Counted from the stretch's first letter, positions 55,010 through 63,813 are shown. The stretch: DNA of 64,000 bases from Myxococcales bacterium (GCA_013297655.1 JAAFHV010000007.1:1-64000); one strand, 5' to 3'. The notes: generated from the sequence alone by a model not told the origin. Made by a program: numbers and translations.

Positions 55010-56014
55010 ATGAAGAGCATTCGCCGCGTAGCGGTTTGCCTTCTCGCGGTGGCGCTCGCGGCCGTTCCGCTCGTGGCAAATGCCCAAAAGGGCGGGAAGA
55101 AGCCCACGCCGGCTGCGGCCGGGGGAGCTGCGGGAGCAGCTTCGGGCACACCTGCCCCGGCAGGGACGGACACGATCGAGGTCGACGATCCGAACGCACC
55201 GAAGGACCCCAACGCGAAGCCTCCGGAGACGCCTCCGGCCGATCCGAACGCGAACGCGGGCGGCGGTGGCATCTGCGATATCGATCCGACGGCCTGTCCG
55301 AAACAGTCCGACATCAAAGCGCTCGCCGACAAAAAGGTGAACGCCGAGGTGTACGCGGTGGAGCAGGAGTTCGCCCTCAAGAAGGGCCGCTTCGAGCTCA
55401 ACCCGTACGGCGCGGTCACGTTGAACGACCAGTTCGTCAGCCACCCGGCTTTCGGCTTGACGGCCAACTACTGGATCACGAACGTCCTCGCGATCGGCAT
55501 CAACGGCAACTTGTTCGCCGGCCTGAACGTCGACTCGGACTTCAACTTCCAGAACCGCCGCGCCACCCGCGTCGCGGTACCGCTCACGGAGTACCAGTGG
55601 AGCGCGGCGGCCCAGTTCACGTACGTGCCGATTTACGGCAAGTTCGCGGGCTTCAACGCCTTCATCTTCAACTACGACGTCTACGCCCTCGGCGGCGTGG
55701 GTGCGCTCGCGACGCGGCCTATCGCGGTCATCGACCCCGACAACCGCAAGTTCGAGAGCTTCACCCCCAAGATCGACTTCAACGTCGGCCTCGGGCTCCG
55801 AATCGCTTTCAACAAGTGGTTCGCCGCGACCCTCGAGCTCCGTGATCACATTTATATCGAGCAGCTCGAGAGCATCGTCGTCCCGCGTAGCCAAACCGAG
55901 CAGACGAATCCAGACACCTGGTTCGGAGACAAGCCGCTCACGAACCACATCCAGGCCCAGCTCGGGGTGAGCGTGTTCTTGCCCTTCGGCTTCGAATACC
56001 GGTTGCCCCGATGA
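55010..56014 (+). CDS. Outer-membrane beta-barrel protein, GltA/GltB-like candidate (first of pair)
   Basis: A 334-residue exported protein. Signal MKSIRRVAVCLLAVALAAVP, cleavage at ANA-Q, is followed by a Pro/Ala/Asn-rich segment (about 28-90) and then an outer-membrane barrel domain of the myxobacterial type (LKKGRFELNPYGAVTLNDQF and HPAFGLTANYWITNVLAIGI). It ends in a Leu-Pro-Arg strand. GltA and GltB of M. xanthus are paralogous outer-membrane barrels encoded next to each other. This gene pair fits that pattern, and the glt block is only 10 kb away. The assignment is inference; which gene would be A or B is not decided. GAGGGA supports ATG 55010. The next start overlaps the stop. Confidence 0.72.
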   Translation: MKSIRRVAVCLLAVALAAVPLVANAQKGGKKPTPAAAGGAAGAASGTPAPAGTDTIEVDDPNAPKDPNAKPPETPPADPNANAGGGGICDIDPTACPKQSDIKALADKKVNAEVYAVEQEFALKKGRFELNPYGAVTLNDQFVSHPAFGLTANYWITNVLAIGINGNLFAGLNVDSDFNFQNRRATRVAVPLTEYQWSAAAQFTYVPIYGKFAGFNAFIFNYDVYALGGVGALATRPIAVIDPDNRKFESFTPKIDFNVGLGLRIAFNKWFAATLELRDHIYIEQLESIVVPRSQTEQTNPDTWFGDKPLTNHIQAQLGVSVFLPFGFEYRLPR

Positions 56015-56868
56015 GCGCGGAGAACTCTGTCATGAAGCGGCATAACCTCCGTAGCGCGGCTCGATTCGTCGTCGCCGGCATCGTGGCCCTCGGGGTCCTC
56101 GGTGCGTCTCGCTCGGCCAAGGCCGAGGAGATTCAAATCACGGGCCCCCTCGCGGGTGCGCCCCCTGTCCGCAAGCTCCGCTTGCAGCGCCAAGGTCGCT
56201 TCGAGATCGCTCCGTCGTTCTCGTTTACCCTCCTCGACGAGTACCGCCGCACGATGGTGGTCGGTGGCTCGCTCACCTACAACGCGTTCGATTGGCTCGG
56301 GTTCGGTGTGTGGGGCGGCTTCGGCGCCATCGCTCCCCTCACCGCCTTGAGCGACAACGTGAACGAATCGTCGCCGCGCAACACGCGTACGGCGGTGAAC
56401 GTCGGCAGGGACTTCGGCGCGCAAGTGTCCAAGCTCACCTGGATGGTCGTCCCGCAGGTTCAAGTGGCCCCGTTCCGCGGCAAGCTCGCCATCTTCGGCA
56501 AGCTCTTCGTCGACACGGACCTCTACCTCCACCTCGGTCTCGGCTTCCACGGCCTCGACGAGCGCGCCGACTGTGACGGCGGCGGCTGCGTCGGCGCCGA
56601 CAAGACGATGAACTCGCGCGTCGCGATCTCCCCGAACTTCGGCCTCGGCTTCAAGTTCTACACGAACAACCTCGTGAACTTCGGGCTCGAGTACCGCGCC
56701 TTCCCGTTCTCCTGGAACCGCGCCGGCTTCGACCAGCGCGGCGGCGGGAACGACGGCAAGTTCCCGGACCAGAAGGTTAACGGCGACGACCAGACCTTCA
56801 AGTTCAACCAGATGATCTCGCTCTCGGTCGGCTTTGCGCTCCCCGCCAAGCCGAAGCTCAGCGAATAG
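56011..56868 (+). CDS. Outer-membrane beta-barrel protein, GltA/GltB-like candidate (second of pair)
   Basis: A 285-residue exported protein. Signal MKRHNLRSAARFVVAGIVAL (from the internal Met8) with cleavage near AKA. The barrel is paralogous to the preceding one, as shown by RQGRFEIAPSFSFTLLDEY against KKGRFELNPYGAVTLNDQF, and by VVGGSLTYNAFDWLGFGVWG against FGLTANYWITNVLAIGINGN. A Cys pair (ADCDGGGCVGAD) sits in one predicted loop. ATG 56011 overlaps the upstream stop (ATGA), so the two are made together; ATG 56032 could be the true start. A strong terminator follows. Confidence 0.72.
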   Translation: MSAENSVMKRHNLRSAARFVVAGIVALGVLGASRSAKAEEIQITGPLAGAPPVRKLRLQRQGRFEIAPSFSFTLLDEYRRTMVVGGSLTYNAFDWLGFGVWGGFGAIAPLTALSDNVNESSPRNTRTAVNVGRDFGAQVSKLTWMVVPQVQVAPFRGKLAIFGKLFVDTDLYLHLGLGFHGLDERADCDGGGCVGADKTMNSRVAISPNFGLGFKFYTNNLVNFGLEYRAFPFSWNRAGFDQRGGGNDGKFPDQKVNGDDQTFKFNQMISLSVGFALPAKPKLSE

Positions 56869-56890
56869 CCACGTCGCCCACGACGTGACC

Positions 56891-56932
56891 ACGCCCGCGG
56901 CGCACACGCTCCGCGGGCGTTCTCTTTTTTGT
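56891..56932 (+). terminator. Intrinsic terminator of the outer-membrane protein pair
   Basis: ACGCCCGCGG (56891-56900) and CCGCGGGCGT (56911-56920) form a perfect 10-bp stem with a 10-base loop, followed by TCTCTTTTTTG. Confidence 0.92.
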
Positions 56933-56981
56933 TTGGGAAGCGAACGGAGCCGGTCGGCAGAACGGAGGCGATGCTCGAGCG

Positions 56982-56992
56982 TGCATGCTGCA
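56982..56992. repeat. TGYA-N3-TRCA dyad between convergent genes
   Basis: TGCATGCTGCA, a perfect TGCA-N3-TGCA dyad, lies in the 192-bp spacer between the terminator of the barrel pair and the end of the serine protease gene. Confidence 0.5.
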
Positions 56993-57060
56993 CGTATCGC
57001 GTGGCGCGACGAGCGCCGCCCCATTTGGACTTCACGACGCGGGCGAGGTCCGCCTCTCGC

Positions 57061-57978
57061 TCAGCGCTCGCGCTCTTCCTCGACGTCGCGACGGGCGATG
57101 TTCTCGGCGGCCACACGCTGCGCCGTGACGAAGGCGTGCGCGGCGAGGCGAGCGTAGGCGTCGACCCGTGTGTAGACGTGGTTGCCGGAGGCGGAGCAGC
57201 TCCCTCCGCGGGACACGACGCCGACGACTTCGCCGGTGGCCGCGTCGATCGCGGGGCCGCCGGAGTCACCGCGGCAGGTGGCCTGGTCGACCTCGAACTC
57301 GCGAGGCCCGAGGACAGCGCCGGTGCGCGCGTTGGCGGCGGGGCCGATCGTGAGAATGGTGCTGTCGTTGCGCGCGACCTTCATCCCGACGATGTTCGCG
57401 GGACCGCCGCCGAAGCCGACAGGCACGACGTGGTCGCCAGGCTCGACCGGGCTATGGAGCCGCATCGGGAGGATCTTGGCGTCGATCGGGCGATCGAGGA
57501 CCAAGAACGCGACGTCCGCGTCGCAGAGGACCTGGCTCTTCGGGTGGAGGGTGCGCTCCGCACGCGCGACCGGCGCGTCGCTCTCGGGACGAACCACTGC
57601 GCCTACGTAGATCGAAATCCGACCGGGATCGACGTCGGCCGAGAGGTGCACGCCGTTGTGCGAGCGACCATCGGCGTCGCACGACGGAGTCGCGGTGAGC
57701 GCGCGCGAGACGCAGTGTCGCGCCGTGAGCACGAGGTTCGGAGCGACGAGAGCTCCCGAGCAGAGCGTGACGTGGTCGCCATCTTCCGCCGACGTCGCGA
57801 CGGCGACGACGCCGCGCTGTGCCTCGACGAGGACCCACGGCGCTGCGGGCTCCTTCGCGTTGGACCTTCCGCAGCCTGCCCCGGCGATCGCCAGGACGAC
57901 CGCACCGAGCGAAACGAGGCGGAGCTTCGCCCCGACGCCTCTTGGGCCCCACCTTGCCGACTCGACCTGCATCGACAT
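57061..57978 (-). CDS. Trypsin-like (S1) serine protease, lipoprotein
   Basis: A 305-residue exported protease with lipobox IAGAGC near residue 36. The catalytic triad is complete: His in LVLTARHCV, Asp in ADVAFLVLD and Ser in CRGDSGGPA. Paired cysteines around these sites (TLCSGAL with ARHC, and ATCRGD with GSCSAS) match S1 disulfides. A periplasmic or surface protein-degrading or processing role is expected; the target is unknown. GAGGAAA eight bases before ATG 57978 decides the start; ATG 57972 is the alternative. Confidence 0.93.
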   Translation of the reverse strand: MSMQVESARWGPRGVGAKLRLVSLGAVVLAIAGAGCGRSNAKEPAAPWVLVEAQRGVVAVATSAEDGDHVTLCSGALVAPNLVLTARHCVSRALTATPSCDADGRSHNGVHLSADVDPGRISIYVGAVVRPESDAPVARAERTLHPKSQVLCDADVAFLVLDRPIDAKILPMRLHSPVEPGDHVVPVGFGGGPANIVGMKVARNDSTILTIGPAANARTGAVLGPREFEVDQATCRGDSGGPAIDAATGEVVGVVSRGGSCSASGNHVYTRVDAYARLAAHAFVTAQRVAAENIARRDVEEERER

Positions 57979-58338
57979 GGCTTTCCTCGACTTTCGAGGC
58001 ACCTAATCTCGGGTGCCAAGTACAAGTGTGATGCGTGAATCGCGCCTGCGGAAGGGAGGAACCGTCACTTCTTTTCGTACCCCTGCTTCTCCTTGCGCGA
58101 GATCGCGCCTCAGCTAAAGGGTCGCGCGGCACCGCCGACCATTCATGCAGAATACACATTCACCGGCGATGCCGCGTCGGCAAACGCGGACGTCCGCAGC
58201 GAACGGAGCTTCGTTTGTGCGGCAATGGTGAAGGTCTGGCCGGCGAGGTCGCTACGCGGACCGCGCGCCGGAGACAGCGCCGGTAGCACGCGCGCTTCGC
58301 CGTGGCGCGCGATCACGAGACGATCGTGGCGGGACGCT
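57979..58338. other. Spacer between the serine protease and YihY genes
   Basis: About 360 bp between two minus-strand genes. It should carry the protease promoter. The only distinct element is a TGYA-N3-TRCA dyad at 58146-58156. Short frames here look non-coding. Confidence 0.55.
58146..58156. repeat. TGYA-N3-TRCA dyad
   Basis: TGCAGAATACA, about 170 bp upstream of the serine protease start and 183 bp past the YihY-gene stop. Confidence 0.5.
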
Positions 58339-59454
58339 TCAGTGACGGTGACCCTCGAGCTGAGCGTTGAGCTCGGCACCGACGAGCAGCGCGAGGCTCG
58401 TGAGCCAGAACCACATGAGCAGCACCGCCACCGCCGCGAGGCTGCCGTAGTAGAGCGTGTACTGCCCGAGGCGCGTCACGTAGAACGCGAATCCCCAGGA
58501 AATAATGAGCCAAAGCGCGATCGCGAGCATCGCGCCGGGCCACACGCGGCGGGTCACGTTCTTCGGTGACTCGACCGCGAAGCGGTAGAACGCGGCGACC
58601 CCGGACACGCTGAGCACGAGGAAACACACGAGCGCGAGGGCGCGGTCGACACGCGCACGAACGCGCTGCACCCTCGGCGCGGGGGAGGCGATCGCGTCCC
58701 CGCCGTCGGCAGCGGACGAAGCGGACGCGTCCGCCGCAGGCGCATCTGGAGGGTCGTCGAGCGGCTCACCGAGCCCCTCCTTCGCGACCTGCGAGATCGA
58801 GTCGAGCCCGACGGAGGCGAACGCGACGAGCGCGGTCGCGGTGAGCCCGACGAACACGAAGGCGAGCGAATAGAGCCTCTTTTTCCAGTACGGACGACGA
58901 ATAGGGACCGACAACGCGCGCTCGAACGCGTCCATCATCCCGTGCACTCCGGACGACGCGAGCCACAAGAAGCCGACCACCGCGAGCGGCGCGGCCGAGA
59001 GATCCGTCGCCGCGAGGCGCTCGAGCTCGCGCTTCCCGATTTGTGCGACGGCGTCCGGCGCGGTCTCGAAGACCGGCGCGAAGAGGACCTCCACGCCGCG
59101 GGCGCGCGCGACGTGCCCGAGGACCCAGCCCACCACGACGAGCAGCGGGAGGAGGCTCAAGAAAAAATGGAACGCCATCGCCGGCCCCGCGCTGAGGCCG
59201 TCGTGGATGTAGAGCCCTTCGACGAGCCTGCGGAGCGTACGCAAGAGGCGCCATCCGAGCGGCGCGTCCTCCGGGAGCGCAGGGGTTAGCTTGCGGAGCG
59301 CCGTCGCGGTCTCGCCCACGGGACGAAGATCCGGCGCGTCGGCGGCTTCCCCTTCGACAGCCGGGAGCGCGGACATGGTGGCGTCACGCGCAGCTCGGCG
59401 GGCGTTCGCTTCGGCCTCGCCGATCTCACGTTCGTCGCGCGCGGGGTCGTTCAT
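58339..59454 (-). CDS. YihY/virulence factor BrkB-family membrane protein
   Basis: A 371-residue inner-membrane protein. After a charged N-terminal region of about 70 residues come the family's first helix with HDGLSAGPAMAFHFFLSLLPLL and five further hydrophobic helices, the last being LAAVAVLLMWFWLTSLALLV, followed by GAELNAQLE. These are landmarks of the YihY/BrkB family, whose function is not settled (transport and envelope homeostasis have been proposed). An Asp/Ala-rich cytoplasmic or periplasmic insertion (DPPDAPAADASASS) lies between the middle helices. It is a single gene, divergent from the DUF3105 lipoprotein gene 53 bp away. Confidence 0.9.
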   Translation of the reverse strand: MNDPARDEREIGEAEANARRAARDATMSALPAVEGEAADAPDLRPVGETATALRKLTPALPEDAPLGWRLLRTLRRLVEGLYIHDGLSAGPAMAFHFFLSLLPLLVVVGWVLGHVARARGVEVLFAPVFETAPDAVAQIGKRELERLAATDLSAAPLAVVGFLWLASSGVHGMMDAFERALSVPIRRPYWKKRLYSLAFVFVGLTATALVAFASVGLDSISQVAKEGLGEPLDDPPDAPAADASASSAADGGDAIASPAPRVQRVRARVDRALALVCFLVLSVSGVAAFYRFAVESPKNVTRRVWPGAMLAIALWLIISWGFAFYVTRLGQYTLYYGSLAAVAVLLMWFWLTSLALLVGAELNAQLEGHRH

Positions 59455-59507
59455 GCGAAGCGCGTAGATGCTCCCGTCCGCCGAGAGGATGTGTCAAGCT
59501 GTCGTCG

Positions 59508-60158
59508 GTGCGCAAAGCTTACTTCTCCCTCTTCTTGGCGGTATTTCCAGCGGTCGCTCTCGGCATCACGGCGTGCTCCGACGGCCTCCCGGACGACACC
59601 GCTCCCTCGCAGGACGCTTCCGTGGATCGACCTCGGCGCGCGAGCCCGGTGATCATCGACGCGTCGTGCCCGATCGTGGTGGAAGATCACCCGCTGCTCG
59701 ATAGCCCTCACGTCGCGATCGACACTCCCGTGACCTACAACTCGAACCCGCCCACGAGCGGCCCGCACTACCCGGTCTGGGCGGCGTACCAGGAGTACAC
59801 GAAGCCGGTCGACCGCCGCTACTACGTGCACGACCTGGAGCACGGCGGCGTGGTGCTCGCGTACAACTGCGACGCCGCGGGCGACGCGGGCGCGAAGGTC
59901 GTGTGCACGCAAGTGATCGAAGGGCTGCGCGCCGCGATCGCCGCACTCCCGAACGATCCGCTCTGCAACGGCGAGGGTGTGCGCGTGCGCGCGATCCTCA
60001 CCCCCGATCCGTTGCTCGACGTGCCGATCGCGGCAGCGGCGTGGGGTCAGACGTACCGCGCGCAGTGCCTCGATTTGCCCTCTCTCGTCGACTTCGTGAA
60101 GACGAGCTACGGCTTCGGGCCCGAGTCGCTCTGCGCGAACGGGCAGCCGCAGCTCTGA
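59508..60158 (+). CDS. DUF3105 lipoprotein
   Basis: A 216-residue lipoprotein (signal from GTG 59508, lipobox GITAC). The DUF3105 signature is clear: VTYNSNPPTSGPHYPVWAAY then YYVHDLEHGGVVLAYNCD. The His residues in this core suggest metal binding, but no activity is established for the family. Extra Cys pairs (CDAAGDAGAKVVC and CLDLPS...LCANG) could form disulfides. It ends 14 bp before the convergent repeat-protein gene. Confidence 0.87.
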   Translation: MRKAYFSLFLAVFPAVALGITACSDGLPDDTAPSQDASVDRPRRASPVIIDASCPIVVEDHPLLDSPHVAIDTPVTYNSNPPTSGPHYPVWAAYQEYTKPVDRRYYVHDLEHGGVVLAYNCDAAGDAGAKVVCTQVIEGLRAAIAALPNDPLCNGEGVRVRAILTPDPLLDVPIAAAAWGQTYRAQCLDLPSLVDFVKTSYGFGPESLCANGQPQL

Positions 60159-60172
60159 ACGCGCAGCGGTAG

Positions 60173-60922
60173 TCAGATGCCTTCGTGCGGGTTGTCTGCA
60201 CTGGGCGTCGCGGTCGGCGCGGCGGCAGGCGGCGCGGTCGGCGCGGGTACGTGGACCTCTGGCGCGGCGTTCGCGACCTCTGCGGAAGGCGCGCTCGCGG
60301 GTGCAGCGACGGGGACGGGGACCACGACACTCACGGGGCCGGCCGGGGGCGCGCTCGGTGAGGGTGCCCCTGGGGCCGTAACCTCGGTCGCGACCCCTTC
60401 GGAGGGTGTGGCGACGCTCGCGGCCGCGGGCGGTTGAGATGCCTTCGTTCGAGCCGCCGCGTGGTCGTCGGCCTGCTTTCGCTCCGCGGCTTCTTCGTCG
60501 GCGACGCGCTCCTTCGCGATCGTCTCTTCGGCCTTCTCGGCCCTTTCGCGAGGCGTGTCGGGGGTGGAGCCGAGCACCTCGCGCTGGATCGTGTTCGCGA
60601 CGTTCTCGAACGCGCGGCCGACCTCGCGCGCACCGGAGGCGACGACGCCCTCGATTTTTTCGGTCGGCACCTTCGACGCGGCGGTCTTCGCGGCGGTGCC
60701 GACGACACGCGCGCCGGAGAGCACGACGCTCTCGATCGCGGCGAGGGGCACCTTCTCGCTCGCGTGCTTCGCGGCGTCGCCCACTTTCTGCGCGGACGAG
60801 AGCACGACCTTCTCGATCTCGGCGGTCGGCACCTGGTCGACGGCAGCGCGCGCGCGCTTGAAGAGCGAGCCGAGCCCCTCGGACACCTCGGTGAACACGT
60901 CCTTCTTTTTCTCGTCGCTCAT
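60173..60922 (-). CDS. Amphipathic 27-residue-repeat protein
   Basis: A 249-residue protein without signal or membrane segment. Residues 31-111 are three tandem 27-residue repeats beginning VPTAEIEKVV, VPLAAIESVV and VPTEKIEGVV, each probably one long amphipathic helix, as in phasins or apolipoprotein-like coat proteins. A charged helix (AEKAEETIAKERVADEEAAE) follows, then a Pro/Ala/Val tail (from about 160). Surface coating of granules or membranes is a reasonable guess only. ATG 60922 precedes the acidic-basic start SDEKKKD. Confidence 0.75.
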   Translation of the reverse strand: MSDEKKKDVFTEVSEGLGSLFKRARAAVDQVPTAEIEKVVLSSAQKVGDAAKHASEKVPLAAIESVVLSGARVVGTAAKTAASKVPTEKIEGVVASGAREVGRAFENVANTIQREVLGSTPDTPRERAEKAEETIAKERVADEEAAERKQADDHAAARTKASQPPAAASVATPSEGVATEVTAPGAPSPSAPPAGPVSVVVPVPVAAPASAPSAEVANAAPEVHVPAPTAPPAAAPTATPSADNPHEGI

Positions 60923-60998
60923 AGGCCCATGATGGGTTTTGCGTCGTGCGGTGTAAAGCCGTGGCACAACGACCGCCGAGAACGGAGGAAGCTCGCCG

Positions 60999-61448
60999 AT
61001 GCCCTACCGAGCGCGATCAAGAACGTCGATTTGTACATTCATTTCAATAGGTTCCTTCGTGTTCGGGGTGGCCTGCGCGGGTCCGTCGACCGTGAACGCG
61101 CCGACGGCGGAGCGAGGACAGCCGGCGAACGTCGCTGCGCTCGAGTCCGACGCGGGCCCGCCGGCGGTCGCGACCGAGAAGGGCCCGGGCCCCAACATCA
61201 CGCGGATCCCGATGCCCCTTTGTGGGTGCTCGCTCTGCAACCCCGTCGTCTCGGAAGACACGTGCAGCGTCGACGCGGACTGCGCGCCGGCGACCCCGTG
61301 TCACGCGGAGGCATGCGTCGCAAAAGGGAAAGCGAAGGCGCTCGCGCCGGGTGCCTCGTGCACCGCGATCCTCCGCTGCGACACGGCCGACGCGAACGCA
61401 TGTGGGTGCCGCGAGGGTCGCTGCGCGCTGTTCGCTCGCCCGAAGTGA
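60999..61448 (+). CDS. Cys-rich small lipoprotein
   Basis: A 149-residue lipoprotein (signal RTSICTFISIGSFVFGVAC). The mature part has ten or more cysteines in CGCSLCNP, CSVDADCAPATPC and CGCREGRC, so it is likely a disulfide-rich extracytoplasmic protein similar in style to the Cys-rich lipoprotein opposite gltC, though not obviously homologous. Function unknown. It ends 27 bp before the convergent diguanylate cyclase gene. Confidence 0.78.
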   Translation: MPYRARSRTSICTFISIGSFVFGVACAGPSTVNAPTAERGQPANVAALESDAGPPAVATEKGPGPNITRIPMPLCGCSLCNPVVSEDTCSVDADCAPATPCHAEACVAKGKAKALAPGASCTAILRCDTADANACGCREGRCALFARPK

Positions 61449-61475
61449 AACCGCGAAGCGAGACCCACCCGCGGC

Positions 61476-63698
61476 TCAGCGACGAGCGATCTTCGCGGGC
61501 TTCTCTTTGTTCTCGGGCGTGAGGCGGGTCTCGCTCGAGCGGGGCTGGTGCACGTGCGCGGTGCAGCGGTTTCGCCCGCTCCGCTTCGAGACGTAGAGCG
61601 CCTCGTCGGCCGCTTTGAAGAGCGTATCCCAGGAGCCGCCCGCCTCCGGGAAGGTAGACATACCGACCGAGCAGGTGACGGTGACCTTGCCGTTCTCGGT
61701 GGGGAAGCTGGTCTTCTCGAGCTCTTCGCGAATGCGCTCGCCGAGCAGCATCGCGCCCGCTTCGTCGGTCTGCTCGCAGAGGACGACGAACTCTTCGCCG
61801 CCGAAGCGAGCGACCACGTCGGTCGAGCGCTTTTGGCGCTTCAGGATCTCGCCGAGGCCCTTGATGACCACGTCGCCGACGTCGTGCCCGTAGGTGTCGT
61901 TGACCTTCTTGAAGAAGTCGATGTCCGTCACGAGCACGGAGAGCTTGCGTCCGAAGCGCGCAGCGGCCGCGATCTTCGCGTCGGCGGCGTCGAACATGGC
62001 GCGCTTGTTGAGGAGCCCGGTGAGGCCGTCGGTCGTCGCCATCGTCTCGAGCTTCGCGACCATCCGCGCGTTCGAGAGCGAGACGGCGAGGTGGCTCGCG
62101 AGCACCTCGAGGGTGGGACGAACGGAGTCGCCGAACGCGTGTTTGCGACGCGCGCCGAGGATGAGCGTGCCGAGCGGCCGATCATGGAGCACGAGGGGGA
62201 GCACGAGGAGGCTGGGGAGCTTCGGCCAGGGGAAACGCTTGCCGAGAACGACCTGGTGCGCGGGATCGTATTCACCCTTGTAGGGCAGCGGAAACTTGTT
62301 CTGCACCACCATCGAGACGAGCCCGGTGTTGTGGGTGAACTTGCTGCCGACGAACTGCTCGATCGACGCGTCGTCGCACTCGGCTGCCACGATTTCATGC
62401 ATCTTGCACGATTCGTCCCACACCGTGACGGCGGCGAGATCGAAGCTCGCGATCTCTCGCGCGGCGCGAACGCCGGCTTGCACGACGTCCTTCTCGCTGA
62501 GGGCGGCGCCGAGGGCCTGCGCGGCGCGATAGAGCTTGCCCTGCTCGACCTTCGCGCGCTCGAGCTGGAGGAACACGCGCTCGTTTTGGATCGCGCGGAG
62601 GCAGTACCGAGCGGCTTGAGCGGCGAGCTCTTGCTCGTGGGGCGAGAACGGCCGGTTGTCCTTCCGGTCGATGACGAGGAGGCCTCGCAGCTTCTCTTCC
62701 CGCGGCGTCTCCTTGACCGCGAGCTTCTTGCCGCGGGTGTCGTCGGCGAGGGCGGCTTCTTCGATCACGGGGAGCGCGCAGAGCACGCGCACGGGGCACG
62801 GGCCGGAGTAGTACGGCACCTTGAACGTGGGGCGCAGGTTCTCGAGGGTGACCCGCTCCCGCTTCGCGACCGCCGCGCCGAGCACGCCGTCGCCGACCGA
62901 GAACGGCGCGTCGTGCACGTCGTCCGAGGCGGTCGAAAGCTCGCTGATCCGGAGGTGGGTGCCGGCGTCGTTCTTCCAAAGCAGGACCGCGGTGTGGAGG
63001 TCGAGGGTGCGACGCAGGAGCTCGAGTGCATAATGCACCGATTGGTGGATCTCCTCGACGCTCGAGCGCGCGAGGCGATCCTCGGTGTTCTTCTCGCTGC
63101 CTTCGCCGGCGCCGAGGAGCCGGTAGCTCCGGGCGTCGTCCTTGAGCTTCTTGAGCTCGTCGTCGAGCTTGGCGCGGGAGAGCACACGCACACGAGCGGC
63201 TTCGGCGCGAAGGAACGCGACGTTGAGCGCGGTGAACGCGGCCCCGAAGATGGCGCGCGGAATCAAGGGGGCGAGGCTCTCGAAGGTGCCGAACCTGCGC
63301 ACGAAGGCCTCGTACCCGAGCGCGAAGACGAGGGTCGTGCCGGCGGCGCCAGGCCGCGCGAGCGCAGCGACGAGGGCGAACAGCACGAAGATCGACGGCG
63401 AGAGACGCCCGTCGAGGCTCCCGTCGAACCGCGCCAAGAGGTGGAGCACCAGCGTGGCCGCGAGCGCGCCTGCCTCGAAGTCGACGAGGAACGGGGCTTC
63501 GCCGGTGACCTTCACCCGCGCCCGCACCGCCCGCGCGAGGACCACGAAGAACAAGCCGAACGCGATCGCGTCCGTCGTCGGGCTTCGGAGGCTCCCGATG
63601 GCGGCGAGGTAGGCGGAGAGACCACCTATCGCAGCGAGGGCGACTCCCTTTCGTGCCGCACGGCGAAGAGAGAGGACGGCCACGACCAAGGGTTCCAT
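61476..63698 (-). CDS. Membrane diguanylate cyclase: TM-GAF-GAF-GGEEF
   Basis: A 740-residue c-di-GMP synthase. Hydrophobic helices (about 5-175) form a membrane region. A coiled-coil linker (about 180-210) leads to a first GAF-like domain (about 225-390) and a second (about 415-570). The GGDEF domain (about 575-720) has the active RFGGEEFVVL, and an RxxD inhibitory site (RSTD) lies five residues ahead, so product inhibition is expected. Domain order is that of DmxA, the M. xanthus cyclase active at the division site, but orthology is not shown. ATG 63698 begins the first helix; the longer frame upstream is not needed. Confidence 0.93.
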   Translation of the reverse strand: MEPLVVAVLSLRRAARKGVALAAIGGLSAYLAAIGSLRSPTTDAIAFGLFFVVLARAVRARVKVTGEAPFLVDFEAGALAATLVLHLLARFDGSLDGRLSPSIFVLFALVAALARPGAAGTTLVFALGYEAFVRRFGTFESLAPLIPRAIFGAAFTALNVAFLRAEAARVRVLSRAKLDDELKKLKDDARSYRLLGAGEGSEKNTEDRLARSSVEEIHQSVHYALELLRRTLDLHTAVLLWKNDAGTHLRISELSTASDDVHDAPFSVGDGVLGAAVAKRERVTLENLRPTFKVPYYSGPCPVRVLCALPVIEEAALADDTRGKKLAVKETPREEKLRGLLVIDRKDNRPFSPHEQELAAQAARYCLRAIQNERVFLQLERAKVEQGKLYRAAQALGAALSEKDVVQAGVRAAREIASFDLAAVTVWDESCKMHEIVAAECDDASIEQFVGSKFTHNTGLVSMVVQNKFPLPYKGEYDPAHQVVLGKRFPWPKLPSLLVLPLVLHDRPLGTLILGARRKHAFGDSVRPTLEVLASHLAVSLSNARMVAKLETMATTDGLTGLLNKRAMFDAADAKIAAAARFGRKLSVLVTDIDFFKKVNDTYGHDVGDVVIKGLGEILKRQKRSTDVVARFGGEEFVVLCEQTDEAGAMLLGERIREELEKTSFPTENGKVTVTCSVGMSTFPEAGGSWDTLFKAADEALYVSKRSGRNRCTAHVHQPRSSETRLTPENKEKPAKIARR

Positions 63699-63813
63699 CG
63701 AGCTTTCTTCCGCTATCAGCTCGGGTTCGAACGGGCCCAATTTCTGGTCACGAACGGCGCGATCTCGCGGTTTTTCGGCCGCGCCGTGTGACGAGTCGTT
63801 GTAACGTACGCGC

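Noticed and set aside
58093-58569. A 158-codon plus-strand frame in the protease-YihY spacer
   Set aside because: It runs into the YihY gene antisense; no ribosome site or recognisable domain.
59455-59500. Minus-strand TTGACA ahead of the YihY gene as a promoter
   Set aside because: The only -10 candidate at the right distance (GAGCAT) is poor and would place the start within a few bases of the ATG.
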